DNA of 64,000 bases, from NCBI GenBank assembly GCA_964023205.1, contig OZ026835.1:43993083-44057082 (forward strand), given 5' to 3'. The position numbers and the translations under genes are program-made. Positions 22,716 to 35,104 of this stretch are shown here, in pieces (positions within the stretch are counted from its first letter, which is position 1; each line of letters starts with the position of its first letter). The notes under the pieces were generated by a model. It worked only from the letters and a program-made list of their open reading frames with translations. It was not told the origin of the DNA and did no database searches. The stretch is from Lutraria lutraria. Taxonomy: Eukaryota; Mollusca; Bivalvia; Venerida; Mactridae.

Positions 22716-25700
22716 CTGTAAAAAAAAACACAAAAACACATACTGTAATGCGTTCAGATAAAGAAAACGGTTGCCGCAAACTGATTGTAACCAAAACTGT
22801 CTTATTGAACTCTTTGTAACGTTTCAAGATGACGTCCGGCCGATTTGGATGTACACAAAGCTGCAATATTCAGCTTTAGTTCGGTACAATATTTGTCTTA
22901 TTCTGCCAATTAATGAAGAATTGATCGGTAACACCCCTTTATTTCCCCGATATATTCTATTTTGATCCGGATCTGGATCCGTGGATCCGCATTAAGTACA
23001 CCTCGTCCATACCGGTTTATTTCGCACACTAACTTTTTGTGTTTGCAAACGTTTGCAAAAGGTTTCCGCAAGTAGACCGTTCAATTAAAAACGAAAGCGA
23101 CTGTTTGCAATCGTTTTGTTACGGTTTCCATACGCAATGTTTTTGTAAAACTGAACTGAAGCATAGGCTTTTATCATTATGTATTATGCTTCATAGAATC
23201 ACATCTTGTGTAATATATTTCTCAGTCTATGTTAGCATGTTTATATGACTGTTATAGTTTATGCTCCTGTCAACTAAAAAGAGACCACCGCATGATTTCA
23301 ACATCAAGATTTTTGGTATAACATCGGGAAATATACAACTGATGCTATCCCTTAGGTCTTGGACGGATATCCGAAATATGACAGCTTAGTGATTCATGGA
23401 CTTACGAATCGCTTTTCAAATAAGGTATAAATCAAATCAGCTGATGTTTAAGGTAACGGTTCTGGCTTTATATGCTAAAAACGTAAACTAATATTTTAAG
23501 TTATTTACAAAGATTAAATATCATACTTTAACACCAAGCAAAGAAAAGCCTGACCGAACGCGCAAAAATAGTGTTTTATTGCGATAAACACTTCATCCCT
23601 TTATCGACTTTACTTTATCAGCGTAACCCCTTCTCTAGCGTGTTTTGCATTGTATTGGTACGATATGATACTATTAGTTTGTTAATAACAACAGTTTAAA
23701 TTTAATTAATAACTCAGAATTTTGATACTTGTTTTCATTATTTATTTATGGCGTATTATGTATTAAACATCGGGGTTCTGGGTACAAAATTATTTCTTTA
23801 AAGTCAAGTATCTAACGAACGGATGGAGTTATAAAAATATGAGGCACACAGTTCCCTGCATTATACATTTATAGTTATGTTAAGGCTATTTGTTGTAATA
23901 TATTCCTATATACAGAGTAGTTATCGTTGTTCAAAAATTTGTAAAATACGTGCGATATTGATTTATAGAAGACCAACCAAATGTAATGTCTGTTCTAAAA
24001 CACTTGTTATAGACTTTATACAGTGGGTTTATTCCAATATATATTTATGATTAATATTTTAAATCTATAAATTGGTGAAACTACATTTGACCAGACATCC
24101 ACTCCCGATACCTTAAGATAATCTATGCATTTCTGTGTGAGGAACATGACAACCTATGTTTTCAATAGTAAGTTCTGAATTAGGCAAACACGTCTTTCAA
24201 TGTTTTGTAAATATCCGCTTCCTGATTATTACATGTATTAGGTATTACTAGATAGCCAACTATATAACATTACACACATTTTCTATTCTGTTGTTGGTAA
24301 CGCTCTTTCATAAGGTCGCTTGATGGTTATTTTGTTACTTGTTTAGTTCCTACTGTAGATGGGGTCTACTTATTGTATACATGCAGTGCGACAAGAAAAC
24401 TGAACAAGAAGATGATGTAGGGGCCTTGTTGTCTTTTGGTTGTATGTATATTACCGATTCTATAAAGGATTCTTGAATAGAATGACGCACTTTTTTACTA
24501 TTTTAGATAAATGAGTGAAATATATTAATTTGACTGTCGCATTCAGTTGGTAAAATTGATCACTGGCCGACTTATTTATATTATTTGCTATATCCAAAAC
24601 CAGGTTGATCTATATAAGCTAGTGTAGCAGATTAGACCAGCTGCTATGTATAAACGCCATATTTTTATGAACAGAGCAGGTCAGTCCAATAAAGATTTAT
24701 ACACGTTTCATTTAGTAGATTGAACGCCGTTACAAAAACATTTTCCACTTCATTCTGGTTTCCAACAGATTCTGCACTAAGCATTAAACAGGATGCCATA
24801 TAAAATGTTTGGAAAAACTGAAAATATCATAGTTATTAGAAATAAATATTAGAACCTGTATCCGAGTAAGCAATACCACCGTCCATTAAGTTCAAGCAGT
24901 CGACTTTCCAGAAGTTTGTGCTACCATCAGGGCAACATGCAACTCTGTTCGGAGACCATTCTCCTGAGACACACACACTAGTAGCTGTATCCCCAGCACC
25001 TTTGTACCCGTCACTATAGCAACAAATACCAAAACAAATCAATTATAATTATGAATAAAAGTTCTGGTTATTTATCGCATAGAGATGACTAAAAGAACTT
25101 GCATATGCTGCTGATGAATTTACCGGAATTTAATTTAATATCCACCTACTCGTGTTTATGAATAAAAGGAAACATAAAAATGTACGCATCAATCTGGCAT
25201 GAAAGCGTAAGCTCTTAATTCATTGTGTGCGAAAGTTCACCATAGCAACTTATAAATAGCCAGGTTCTCTTTCAAACACACCGAACATTTTTTCCCGCAT
25301 TGTTTAATCTAAACAAATTTATGCATTAAAATGTACTCATAAAAAACAAGTGTTGATTAATTTATAAACTTTCGTTTATTTCATTTTGAATAGTCCCAGA
25401 TGTCGCATCATTTATAGTGCGTACGTTTTCTCCTGTTACAAGTAGGGTTTTTTCAGTTGTTATTACTAATTCTACAAGTAGCAGCATTAATAAAATATAA
25501 GACAAAGTAGAGCATGGCATCAGGAATGACAGTCCAATAATTTATATATGAGTTCTGTATTATAATAGTCATACTCTAGAATATGTACCACAAGAGTGAC
25601 ATTCTTCATATCAAAAAGATACATCAAATATGTATTTTGTAACCTTGGTTTCCTTTTATGGAGTGGCATGAGTAATATTTCGAATAAAACGATTTTTAAG

Positions 25701-28700
25701 ATAAACATGGCTTTGATATCTCAAGTTAACAGATTACCTTCTTCTGGCATGTCACTTGGAACATAATGCTCGTACTAGATCATTCAATGAATAATACAGG
25801 GAAGTATGTGATGATATTTATGTAAATATTACCCAATGCCTGCTTACAGTTACAATTTACTCATTGACACTGCTAGTATGCTTACTGGTATAGTCAGAAT
25901 GCATGGTGACAACTTCACCACGCTTGTTGAAAATGATAACATTCATACTGGAAGTTACATCTTGTTTAGACCCTGATGTCTATATCATAATTTCATCTGC
26001 CCGAATGACAGTGCAACGTAGCAGGGACTGTAAATATACATCGACGCTTTCACAGCTACAATGCTCCCAAAACAAAATACACGATGTGACCACAGTATAT
26101 GAAAGGTGCAATCAGCCACTAAGCAAGTTGAAAGTAAGCATAATGCAAAATGCAAAATTGCACTTCATGTTTAAATACAGGGGGCACGTTCTTAGTTTTC
26201 ACGAAAGATAACGGACATCTCCGGCCTATGTTGGATTTTAATTAGCTGACTATATAGGATAATGATACATGAAGTAACTTTTGTCTTAACCTTATCAGAA
26301 CACACATGTCGTGTACAAGTCCTTGATTTTATTTATTGTAATCTTTGTGCTTTTTACAAGTAGCTCTATTAACTCCTTCAAAGGATTACAAATGGACGGT
26401 CGGTCTGTTAGAGGTGCCAGTATCACCCTTTACATATAATATGTAATACTGACTACATATATATAGATATGCTATGTCTGTTTGTTTGATGGAGTTTTAA
26501 ACCCCTTTTCAACAGTCGAAGTCATATGAGGCTGTTCACCTAACCATCGTTCCTGGGAAGAACCAGTACCAGACTACCATCATCCGTAAGCAACTGTCTA
26601 CTTTCTCACATAAAGAGACATGGTCGGTAGAAGGACTCGAACCCACCGGCCACGACCCTCAGTCAGCGAGAGGTTATAGTAACTTGAAATATGCGTCCTT
26701 AACCACTCGAACATGGAGGCGGGTCTATATATTCTACATGTGTGTCATACTGCCATTGTTCAAAAGTGTGGCTATAAGTATATGCCACATGGAATTAGTT
26801 ACAGAACTTTCAGGCAAGTAATGGTGTATTTTATTAAGGGGCCAGGTTATATGATATAGCTGCTATATATCATTTGATTTTTTTCTTTTTCTTAGAATAT
26901 GGGGGACTTACGGTATTTCACAAATTAATTTTTTACTGGCTGTTAGGGACAAAAGTTTACAAAATGCCAATAATATGTCACACTGTTGTTACGTATAAGT
27001 ATCATTTTATCTATGAGTATATTGTTTTACTACGTACTTTTAATATATACAGAAAATGCATGAAACTACAATCAGATTTCCACTTTCGTTTTCACTATTT
27101 ACTGTCAAATTAAAGTCCGTCAAAGACAGGTGATGTCCGTAATCGTTCGTGATAACTACGAACGTGCGCCCCCTAGTATCAAAATGAAACGCGCAATTTT
27201 GCAATTTGCAGTATTCTTACTTTCAACTTGCTTAGTGGCTAATTTCATCTTTCATATTCTGCGATCACATCGTGTAAAATATAAAAATTCAAATTCAAGG
27301 GCAGATGACTAAAAAACGAGTTCCTCAACCCCCAATTTTTTTTCGTTTAAAATATTTTTGTTATGATATGCTGTGATCATATAAAGTGTAAAAAAATCAT
27401 TAAAGAGTTTTATAAATGTCTATAATAAAAAACTGGAAACTGTAGCAAGCGTCTTTTAAGTTGTTACATTTACAACCTGGGATGTGTTGATAATTTTGAT
27501 GAAAAAAAAGATTTAAAAAATGCAGCATATGATACATCTAACATTTTGTAAAGAATTCTGTGATCAACAAGTTCAAAAATGTCTTCTTAATACTTTTCTA
27601 TTTGGTAGGCGCATGTCTGTTTATCATAGACGAAGTGTAAAGAAACATTGACATCATCGTAGCATTCTCTTGAAGTATGATTATAACTTTGTATTATATC
27701 GTTAAATAATCAAAATAAGAAATGATGTGTGGTATGTACTTAATTTTATTTCAAGAAATGCTTTTGTCTTATCTTTATAGTAGTTATACAATTAATAGTT
27801 ATATACATTGTCCGTATACATGTAGTTATGTACTTTTTGGCGTTTTGTATGTATAAATATAATTAATGTATGTAATTAATGCATGTATGTAGTTAATGTA
27901 AGTATATGATGTGTGTAATTGTGTAATTATGTATGTATTTATGAAATTATGTATATAATTGTGTACGTTTGTATGTATGCTATCATAACTTATGTATTGT
28001 ACATATACTGTGTAACCATAGGGGTCAATTGATCTAATGATGTTCTAAACAATAAACTTTCAAACTTATATATTTATGGAGTTATTCAATGATTATTTCG
28101 AAATTTAGAAAATATCAATTACTACCCCTTTTCAAAAAGTTGACAAATGGGAATAAAACCGAAACATAATTTTATAACCCGGATTTAAGACCTCATGCCA
28201 TTAAACTGTGTGTTGGTATCACTATACTATTTAACATAGCAATACACATTTATGTAGATAATGTTCTAGAATCTGCAAGATTTTATGAAGCATGTAATTA
28301 AAATAGAGAAATGTAGATGTCAAATCTACAAATTGTTACCTGCATGCAAAATGAAGAACTGTACTTTCAAAAAAGCCATAGCCGACGATATCAGCCAATT
28401 CTGCATTAGGATAACTGGACTTTGGTTCCGGACAGAAAACTGTGCTTCTAATGCAGAAGAAGTCTGTATGCTCCCAAGTTCCATTGGTACCGCAGCTGAC
28501 CGTCGGAGTTCCTACTCCTTCGTACCCATGGTTACACTTATATCTAGCTGTTGCTCCAATGTCACGTGTGTTTGTGAGTATCACGGTATTGTTGATAACG
28601 GGTGCTGTTGGACATCCCGACTTTAAACACGCATTCTCACTTTCTGTTATGTCCGAACACCTTTCATTCATTCCACAATTGTGGTTCCAACAAAGGCCCT

Positions 28701-29034
28701 GGTCAGATGTCACTAAAGAAGAGTTGTCAAACGTATAATACATACATTTTGGTTCTTCGTCTCCTAGCTCTGTGAGATTCACAAATTCTTTTAAAGCGCA
28801 GAAATTCATTTTGTGACGGAACATGAATGTTTCACATCTTTGATGTCTAAAGCATTCATCAGCGCAGTGAGGTAACGTTACATTAACAAACTGCTTAAAG
28901 GTGGCGTCATTGTTGCAAGTTTTGTGTTCCGAAGTTGTCTTCTCGAGTAACGCGAGATGGCCAAAAATAGTTGGAATTAGCATCAGAAACGCCACAATAT
29001 ATCTGTGGGAAACGTGAATAAATTGACCAGACAT
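22306..29034 (-). CDS. Secreted PAN / Sushi(CCP) x2 / unknown C-terminal domain protein
   Basis: Three exons on the minus strand, 29034-28340, 25013-24856 and 22715-22306, join in phase to about 420 aa. The N-terminus has a signal-peptide-like hydrophobic run (YIVAFLMLIPTIFGHLA, about residues 11-27). Residues ~38-105 hold a PAN/apple-like Cys pattern (HCADECFRHQRCETFMF). A short Cys-rich link (GLCWNHNCGMNERC) follows. CCP1 starts at GCPTAP and ends WEHTDFFC. CCP2 starts FCPEPK and runs across intron 1 to VSGEWSPNRVAC. The last ~135 residues form a Cys- and aromatic-rich domain ending NCVYFRRGSYRYEDYDC and GFVCGF, weakly like the end of a C-type lectin domain. No TM helix or GPI signal is clear. 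The protein is probably extracellular, perhaps in recognition or adhesion (inference). An upstream in-frame ATG exists at 29109, but the one at 29034 best places the signal peptide. Confidence 0.85.
22716..24855 (-). other. Intron 2 of the PAN-CCP gene, with a dispersed repeat
   Basis: The part 23500-24100 is clearly related to 44760-45660 plus 46812-46990 (shared 'gaccgaacgcgcaa', 'tggtacgatatgatac', 'ttatagaagaccaaccaaat', 'aatctataaattggt'). Around 22978, 'ggatccggatctggatccgtggatcc' gives overlapping BamHI-type palindromes. No other gene seen. Confidence 0.6.
24856..25013 (-). CDS. PAN-CCP gene exon 2 (end of CCP2 and linker)
   Basis: Acceptor CTATAG and donor ACAG|GTTCTA (a weaker donor). 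It encodes SDGYKGAGDTATSVCVSGEW, completing CCP2, followed by a Cys-containing linker (CCPDGSTNFWKVDCLNLMDGG). Phases match exons 1 and 3 exactly. Confidence 0.8.
26470..26728 (-). mobile_element. SINE family A, nearly full copy
   Basis: On the minus strand, the tRNA-Ser/Leu-like head 'tgttcgagtggttaaggacgc' (A box) and 'gtgggttcgagtcc' (B box) is followed by the tail seen at 57152. The tail ends 'tgttgaaaaggggtttaaa' then CAAACAAA. Confidence 0.82.
27285..27460 (+). repeat. Dispersed ~180-bp repeat, copy C
   Basis: 'aattcaagggcagatgact', 'cccccaattttttttcg', 'gatatgctgtgatcat', ending 'gtagcaagcgtcttttaa'. Same family as copies A and B. Confidence 0.75.
27845..28010. repeat. Imperfect ATGT/TAAT microsatellite
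   Basis: About 165 bp of degenerate 'atgtatgtaattaatg' repeats in intron 1 of the PAN-CCP gene. Confidence 0.75.
28340..29034 (-). CDS. PAN-CCP gene exon 1 (signal peptide, PAN, CCP1, start of CCP2)
   Basis: Encodes residues 1-231. It contains N-glycosylation sequons (NVT, NLT, NSS, NNT, NGT). CCP1 shows the expected C-x-Y-x-C and GY/W/C landmarks (ARYKCNHGYEG, NGTWE, C). It ends FESTVLHFAC plus AG of a split Ser codon at donor CAG|GTAACA. Confidence 0.85.
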
Positions 29035-29839
29035 TATCAAAAATGTATTCAGATCCCAAGCTGCTCCGTATTTCACTATTTTCCTTTTCTGAAATATTTC
29101 ATAAGTCACTACACCAATATATTTCCAGATCTATGTATTTTAGAGTCGTCCGTATTCTTCGTAGAATTAAATGGTGAATAAATAAACCGTGGCGATTCAA
29201 AGTGGAGATTAAAATGATTCACAACTTTTACATATTCAGGAAATTCTTCTATGTGATATTAGTTATATAAACTCTTATAAGGCAACCATTCTATTTTATA
29301 GTCTGTGACTTACTTGTAATGATCGCCGATACACTGGAGATTTACTGATGAGAATAATTATAATGGAATCGTTGAGTGAAGAGCGCAGGAAATGAAAACT
29401 TTTGATCATCGATTCAAAATAAACTGGCTCAACTGACTGAATAAATAATAGCTTTTTTATTTCACTAATCATATTTAGACAAATATTGTTGACAACTGTG
29501 GTCGTTTTAAATTAGTCAATACTCTTGTCAAGAAAAATAAATAATCTGATCTCATTGAAGTTGTGTAGCCAATCTTAATTTACAAGTATTCTCATAGATA
29601 GATAGCTGATTAAATTAGTTAACGTCTGTATGTATTATGGGAATGCTACAGTCATACACGAACAATGTATTTAAAACAAACATACCAACGAAGCGGTATC
29701 GAAATTGACTTGACGAACAACGCCAAATATACAACGGACATACCAACGACGTCAAATATACAAAACACATACAAACGAGTTTAAATAACATTTAAAAAAG
29801 TAGTACCAAGTTTACATGCAAACATTTGACAAAAAAATA
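29035..29839. other. Upstream flank of the PAN-CCP gene
   Basis: Likely holds its promoter and 5' UTR. No convincing TATA box or initiator assigned. 'cataccaacgacgtcaaatatac'-like short repeats occur at 29690-29790. Confidence 0.4.
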
Positions 29840-30012
29840 AGCAAAAATTCAAATTCAAGGGCAGATAACTCAAAACCGAGATCAGTGACCCCCAATTTTT
29901 TCGCTTAAAATGTTTCTGTTATCACATGCTACGATTATGCAAAGTTTTAAAAAAATCATTGATCAGTTTTAATATTTCCTATATGTCTTTGTGAAAAATG
30001 TAGCGAACTATC
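29840..30012 (+). repeat. Dispersed ~180-bp repeat, copy D
   Basis: 'aattcaagggcagataactc', 'gacccccaattttttcgctt', 'tctgttatcacatgctacgat', ending 'gaaaaatgtagcgaac'. Same family as the ends of 45658-46374. Confidence 0.78.
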
Positions 30013-30959
30013 TAGAAAAAGAGAATACATCAGCAAACATTGAATTCAAGCCTGACAAATATGGGATATCAACATGAGTGTGTAAATACATGTGGAAAAC
30101 ACGTCTCCATCCAGAAACAAACCATATAATCGATATACCCTTTTTCCATACCAAAACAAGTCTCAACACTGTTCGACAATATGACGGTACAGTAATTTTA
30201 TAGTCCAATATGGAACGCCATATTTGTCTTTTGTTGATGTACATCAATTTAAAGGAATATAAGTGACACCCAAAGCCACAGGAGGTCTAATATTTTAACT
30301 GTTTTACTTCACCTTATCAGTCTTATCCAGCCTGGTCACGGTCAGTATCTGTATAGTTAACACCTAGTCCAAAAAAGGGGTTTTGAAATTTATTGATTTA
30401 TAGTGATTATTAGTTTTTTTTCTTTTTATAAGGTGTAAGTTTGTCTGTCAAGGACCACATCTGTTTTATTTTCCCCTACTGTGGATAACAGAGGACTCCT
30501 TGTCCGTAATTCACATAAAACGCTAAGTTGTTTTAACAATACCACACGACACGTAGACATTTTCAAATGATAGTCTGACAAATCAACAGAGTGGCTTGAT
30601 ATAATAATACGCAGCAATGAGAAGTTGACATGTCCTACTGACAAGTCAACATATTATGCGTTACAAAAGAAAGCTCTTGCGTTCCATAGTCCCATACAAT
30701 CGAATAAAAGCTAAAAAAATGTTGAGAATCTAAATATCAAATTTTATAATATAATCAAAGTACTGAAAGTACTGTCGGACTTGATTTTTACAATACGAGA
30801 CAAAAGAGAGAAATGTGTACCCACATCGTTCGAGCCCATACAAATATTCTAACATTTAAAATTACGGACCTTTTTCTCATTCATATTGTTATGCAGGTCA
30901 TATGCATATAGGTAAATGACATAAGCAAGGGCTTTACTATAATCCCTTTGCTAAAATTT
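30013..30959. other. Intergenic, nothing recognised
   Basis: AT-rich DNA with two short minus-strand open frames (79 and 72 codons) without recognisable features. Confidence 0.4.
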
Positions 30960-33550
30960 TAAAATGAAAAAAAGCCTGATATTGGAAAGTTTAATGATTA
31001 GCACATTAATTGATGACAATTTAATTGCATTAAAAACTCTTTATTGTACAAAACTACTAAACAACACTTCAGTAACAGTAAATACAAACATTGATTCTTC
31101 TGGATTTAACACAACAGAACATCGTCGCATTGAACACATTCAGGGTCACTCAAATCAAAAAGGTCCTGACACAGTAGAGTAAGACCTATATGACCTATAG
31201 TTAACCCGATGTTGCATGAAATTCAGACGTGATTATGTAATTCTGAATAATCTGGCGTAAAAGGAACTCTTAAACAGTAAATTTTAAAAGCACGTATCCA
31301 GTAATTTACGTTCGTATTTAGCGACTCGAATTATTATTCTTAAGCCGCAGTTTTAACATTCAACCTTCGATAAATCAAACTCCCCACATCGGTTACGCTT
31401 TGCTACTAGCCACTGCGGGGAGTGAGTCTATAAATAGCTATTCCGTCATCAAAATAACACTTATATATATATATATAGTTGGTGTGAATATCACGGAATA
31501 CGATTAAATGATAAAAAAATGTAAGAAAGGCACAAAACACACACATCGATGGTAGATTGTTGCAAATGCATGAATACGTCCGTGGAGATTTTTCTGAACT
31601 ATCGAACGAAAACCGAAAGTAGAACTACTTTTACGGCAAGATATTCTATTGGACAGTGAATACGCGGTTTTAATTCTACGCATTTGAAAATCTCATGTAT
31701 CTACCGACAAACACTTATCTAGATACATGACTCTTTCCATGTAGTAACAATAGAATGATTTGAAATGTATTCGTTTAGATCTTAATTGGGGAAAGATTCC
31801 AGATACTTCTATGTAAACATACCATTTAGTTGCGTACTATTTCCTTTATGTGGCATTCTTTTAACCAAGCTGTTATGGAGTTCAGCGACAAATATAAGTC
31901 AATGATTACAAAGGACTTGATTTTGATAAAAATCAAGTCCAAAAAAGCGCAGTAATTTGTAACGAGCAGACAACGGTCCGTAGGAATACAAAGTGACGAA
32001 GTCGAAGCAAACCATGTGACCTACCGTCAGGATATATAGCCAAGTTTATCCAGTCACTGTTTGACTAAGTCTAAAAATAATACATAGAAACAGGATAAAT
32101 ACCGGTATTTGAATTACCGACTAACTAATTACATCGAGTGTCATTTATTTGACATAGAAATTTAAGTATCACTGTAATACTACACGTATTAGTAATCATT
32201 TGTCTCGAATGTGTTATGTTTGTGTACACATTCATTTGATATCCCATTCACATTGTTTATTTAGGAATTAGTTCTAGTCAAATTGACACATTGTAGAAAA
32301 GGTCACAGCCAAAAATGGAAAACTAAGTGAGGCGGAATGGCTTGTACAACTAGTAAATAGAACTATGAATTGTGTTTAGTAGTCGATGGAATAATTAGGC
32401 TTTTAAAGAAACGTGAAGTATTTAATTATTACTTGACATAATTGATATCCATTTGAATACAATGTTCTTGTATATCGTGGCTCCATTTTGAATCCACATA
32501 AGCCAGTATTTTGAATTGAAGATTATCATTGTTTCTGGTTTTCAACATGGCCCTTTACTCACTCATGTGAGTGAAAACTTCCTTCAAATCAATGCTTATC
32601 AAAAAGAGCCTAAAATTGCATGAATTGAGCCGTTTATAATCATATACCTATCTACACTCCTTGGACTCCATAACAGCTTGGTCAAAAGAACAGCCGCACA
32701 AGGAAATAGTGCTCCACTTAATAGCGTGATTATATAGATTAGATGTATTTGGTATATTTCCCAAATCTAAATATATTTCAAATCATTATATCGTAACCAC
32801 GTGGAAAGACTCATGAATCTAAATGAGTGCATGTCGGCAAAATAATGACGTATTCAAATACGTAGAATTAAACCCGCGTATCCGCTGCTAGCCAACGAAA
32901 TAGCACGTCTGTGTTGTGTTTTGCATATATCCTGTTTCCGTAAAATAGTTCTACTTTCGGTTTTCGTTAGGTGGGTCAGTAATTTCTCAACATGTTTGCA
33001 TGCATTTGCAATAACCTACCATTTATGTATGTGTTTTTTACATTATCTTGATATCACAGAGCGAATTCTTGTCTGATCGTATTGATTTATACTTTATGAT
33101 ATGCTGACGTAAACATCGAGTTCATGTCGGGTAACCTGCGGAGTTCGAATGTTTAAACCGTGGCTTATGAATAGTAATTCGGGTTGCTAATTATGAACGT
33201 AAAATACTGGTTAAACAATACTTAGAGTTATTTTTATGCAAGATTATCTAGAATTACGTGATTGCGCCTGAATCTCGTGCAACATCGGGTTAACTATAGG
33301 CTCTACTTTTTGAATTATAGACCTATTGTCTCAGGGCTTTTTAGTTGAGTAACCCTGATTGTGTTCAATGAGGTGATGAACTGTCGTGTTAAAAATCAGG
33401 AGTATTGATGTTAATATTGTTATTTTTGTTATTACTTATGTTTCGTTCACTTGTCACTTTGCGTACAACAAAGAATTTTTAATTCAATTTCATTAATTGT
33501 CTTAATTAAATGTGCTGCTGAACTTTCCAATGATTCATTTTTTTTTAATG
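30960..33550. mobile_element. 2.6-kb foldback element with ~0.9-kb inverted arms
   Basis: The left arm (about 30960-31895) matches the reverse complement of the right arm (about 32650-33550). Paired landmarks are: 'attggaaagttta' with 33520-33533; 'attgaacacattcagggt' with 33350-33370; 'ctatagttaacccgatgttgca' with 33278-33302; 'aaaaccgaaagtagaacta' with 32947-32967; 'catgactctttccatgt' with 32800-32812; 'aaccaagctgttatggagt' with 32667-32686. The core is about 750 bp. Arms are diverged with small indels, so the element is not young. The left arm contains 'gtctataaatagct' near 31433, similar to a segment in the 1.56-kb element. No transposase seen. The 72-codon frame at 30964-31182 lies in the left arm. 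Confidence 0.82.
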
Positions 33551-33828
33551 TTGAAAGACTAGTAAAGCGTATGTCCTTCTTCAATGTCAAGCACATACAT
33601 GTACATGTCATACATTATATATAAATGAAAAGTCGGTCCGTTTATGTAAATGTTAAGAATATTTGCATAGGTACGACTGACGAAAATGGTACATATTTCT
33701 CTTTTTTGCTTCGTATGGAAAAAATCACGTTCCGACAGTATTTGCAACACTATCTTTTGTTATATTTGCTCGTGACATTTGATATATGAAAATTGCCTAG
33801 TAAGCATACAATCACTTGTTAATCGCGA

Positions 33829-33955
33829 TACTCTTTGTAAGCTGGTACCCGTTCAGCGTTACAGTGCGCCGACAAGTCAACAGGAAACAGTTTACATTCT
33901 TTGTAAACTGCTTCCCGTTCAGTGTCAAGTCAACAGGAAACATTTTATATTATTC
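33829..33955 (+). repeat. Two tandem ~60-bp units
   Basis: 'actctttgtaagctggtacccgttcagcgt...agtcaacaggaaaca' followed by 'attctttgtaaactgcttcccgttcagtgt...agtcaacaggaaaca'. Confidence 0.8.
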
Positions 33956-35100
33956 GGGCGCTTGATTATGAACGGGGGGCAACTCTGCTGATCTTGTTTC
34001 AAAAATTCACCAAAGAGTTATGACTGAAAATCCTATGATGCTCTTCGAAACAATGGCGTTTGTTTGTGAAAGGGAACCAACTCTGCTGGTCTACACGCGT
34101 TATGAAACACCATCGTTGATCCAAGTAACATAAGAGATACATGACCTGTCACGGCTGACATACGAACGCCTTCAGAACACGTGCGATAACCACCTGATCC
34201 AGTAGCTTAAGAAATGTTGTACACGGATACTAATAGGAAAATAAGTGAACAGTATAATAATAACAAGCAATCTATACAGGTACGCACAATTCAGTATAAT
34301 TATTGTGAGACATTCCTATTTCCGTGAAGATTTTCATGTTTGTAGTTTTCCAAAAATAATGTTATTATTGTTTTTTTTATATATTATATGATTTCGCAAA
34401 GATAACACTGGCGTCAAGAAGTAACTCTTTAAATCTATTTATAAAATCAGTTATTTGCATTACATTTACTTTATACTATATATATCAAGAAAGTGTGTGT
34501 TTGTTGTGCTTTTCAGTAAAAAAAAACTTTTCCCTTTTATTTAGTCAACTAAGTATTTTACCCTGTCAATTATTTATTTAAATTTATTTAGATGAGTGAC
34601 ATCAATTACTGGTCGTATTTTATCGATATTACAATAAACTTTTTTTACAGTAAAATTATCCTGAACCCGAAATACTGTATTCTAGCTAAGTTAAGCTTAG
34701 TTACTTATTCAAAGCGTGTCTTTTCAAAATAAAATAATGAAAAACAGGAGATAAGAGATGCTAAGAGATAAGAGTGTTGTCAATTTTCAAATTTTTGTCC
34801 TGAATATTCTGCGGAGTCCTAGAAATGACCTCAGTTATGTGTAAATATAGCCATAATTATTAGTGGATCGTGCTGTTTTGTGATAAGAGTACACAATGTA
34901 TTCCATAACTTTGAGTAAACATTTGATAATATATGATAAAGAAACATTATGTGATAATGTCAAGCTTTTTACCTTACGATGTTGAGGAAGTGTATATCTC
35001 GCTTGACTGAACCATACATATATGCACAATTTTATAAGAAATTATGAAATTAAATTTCTTAGAACCATACTAAATTACATTCATACTATCATACAAACCG
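33956..35100. other. Intergenic, nothing recognised
   Basis: AT-rich. 'gggg(g/a)(g/a)caactctgctg' recurs at 33974 and 34072 and suggests a degraded repeat. No gene seen. Confidence 0.4.
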
Positions 35101-35104
35101 AACT

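Larger units (their letters stand above)
25014..28339 (-). other. Intron 1 of the PAN-CCP gene
   Basis: 3.3-kb intron. 25145-25790 is duplicated at 18440-18960. It also holds a SINE copy, a dispersed-repeat copy and an ATGT-rich microsatellite, listed separately. The 102-codon frame at 25903-26211 has no recognisable domain. Confidence 0.6.

Noticed and set aside
25903..26211. 102-codon plus-strand frame in an intron of the PAN-CCP gene
   Set aside because: No domain, no splice support, antisense to a well-supported gene.
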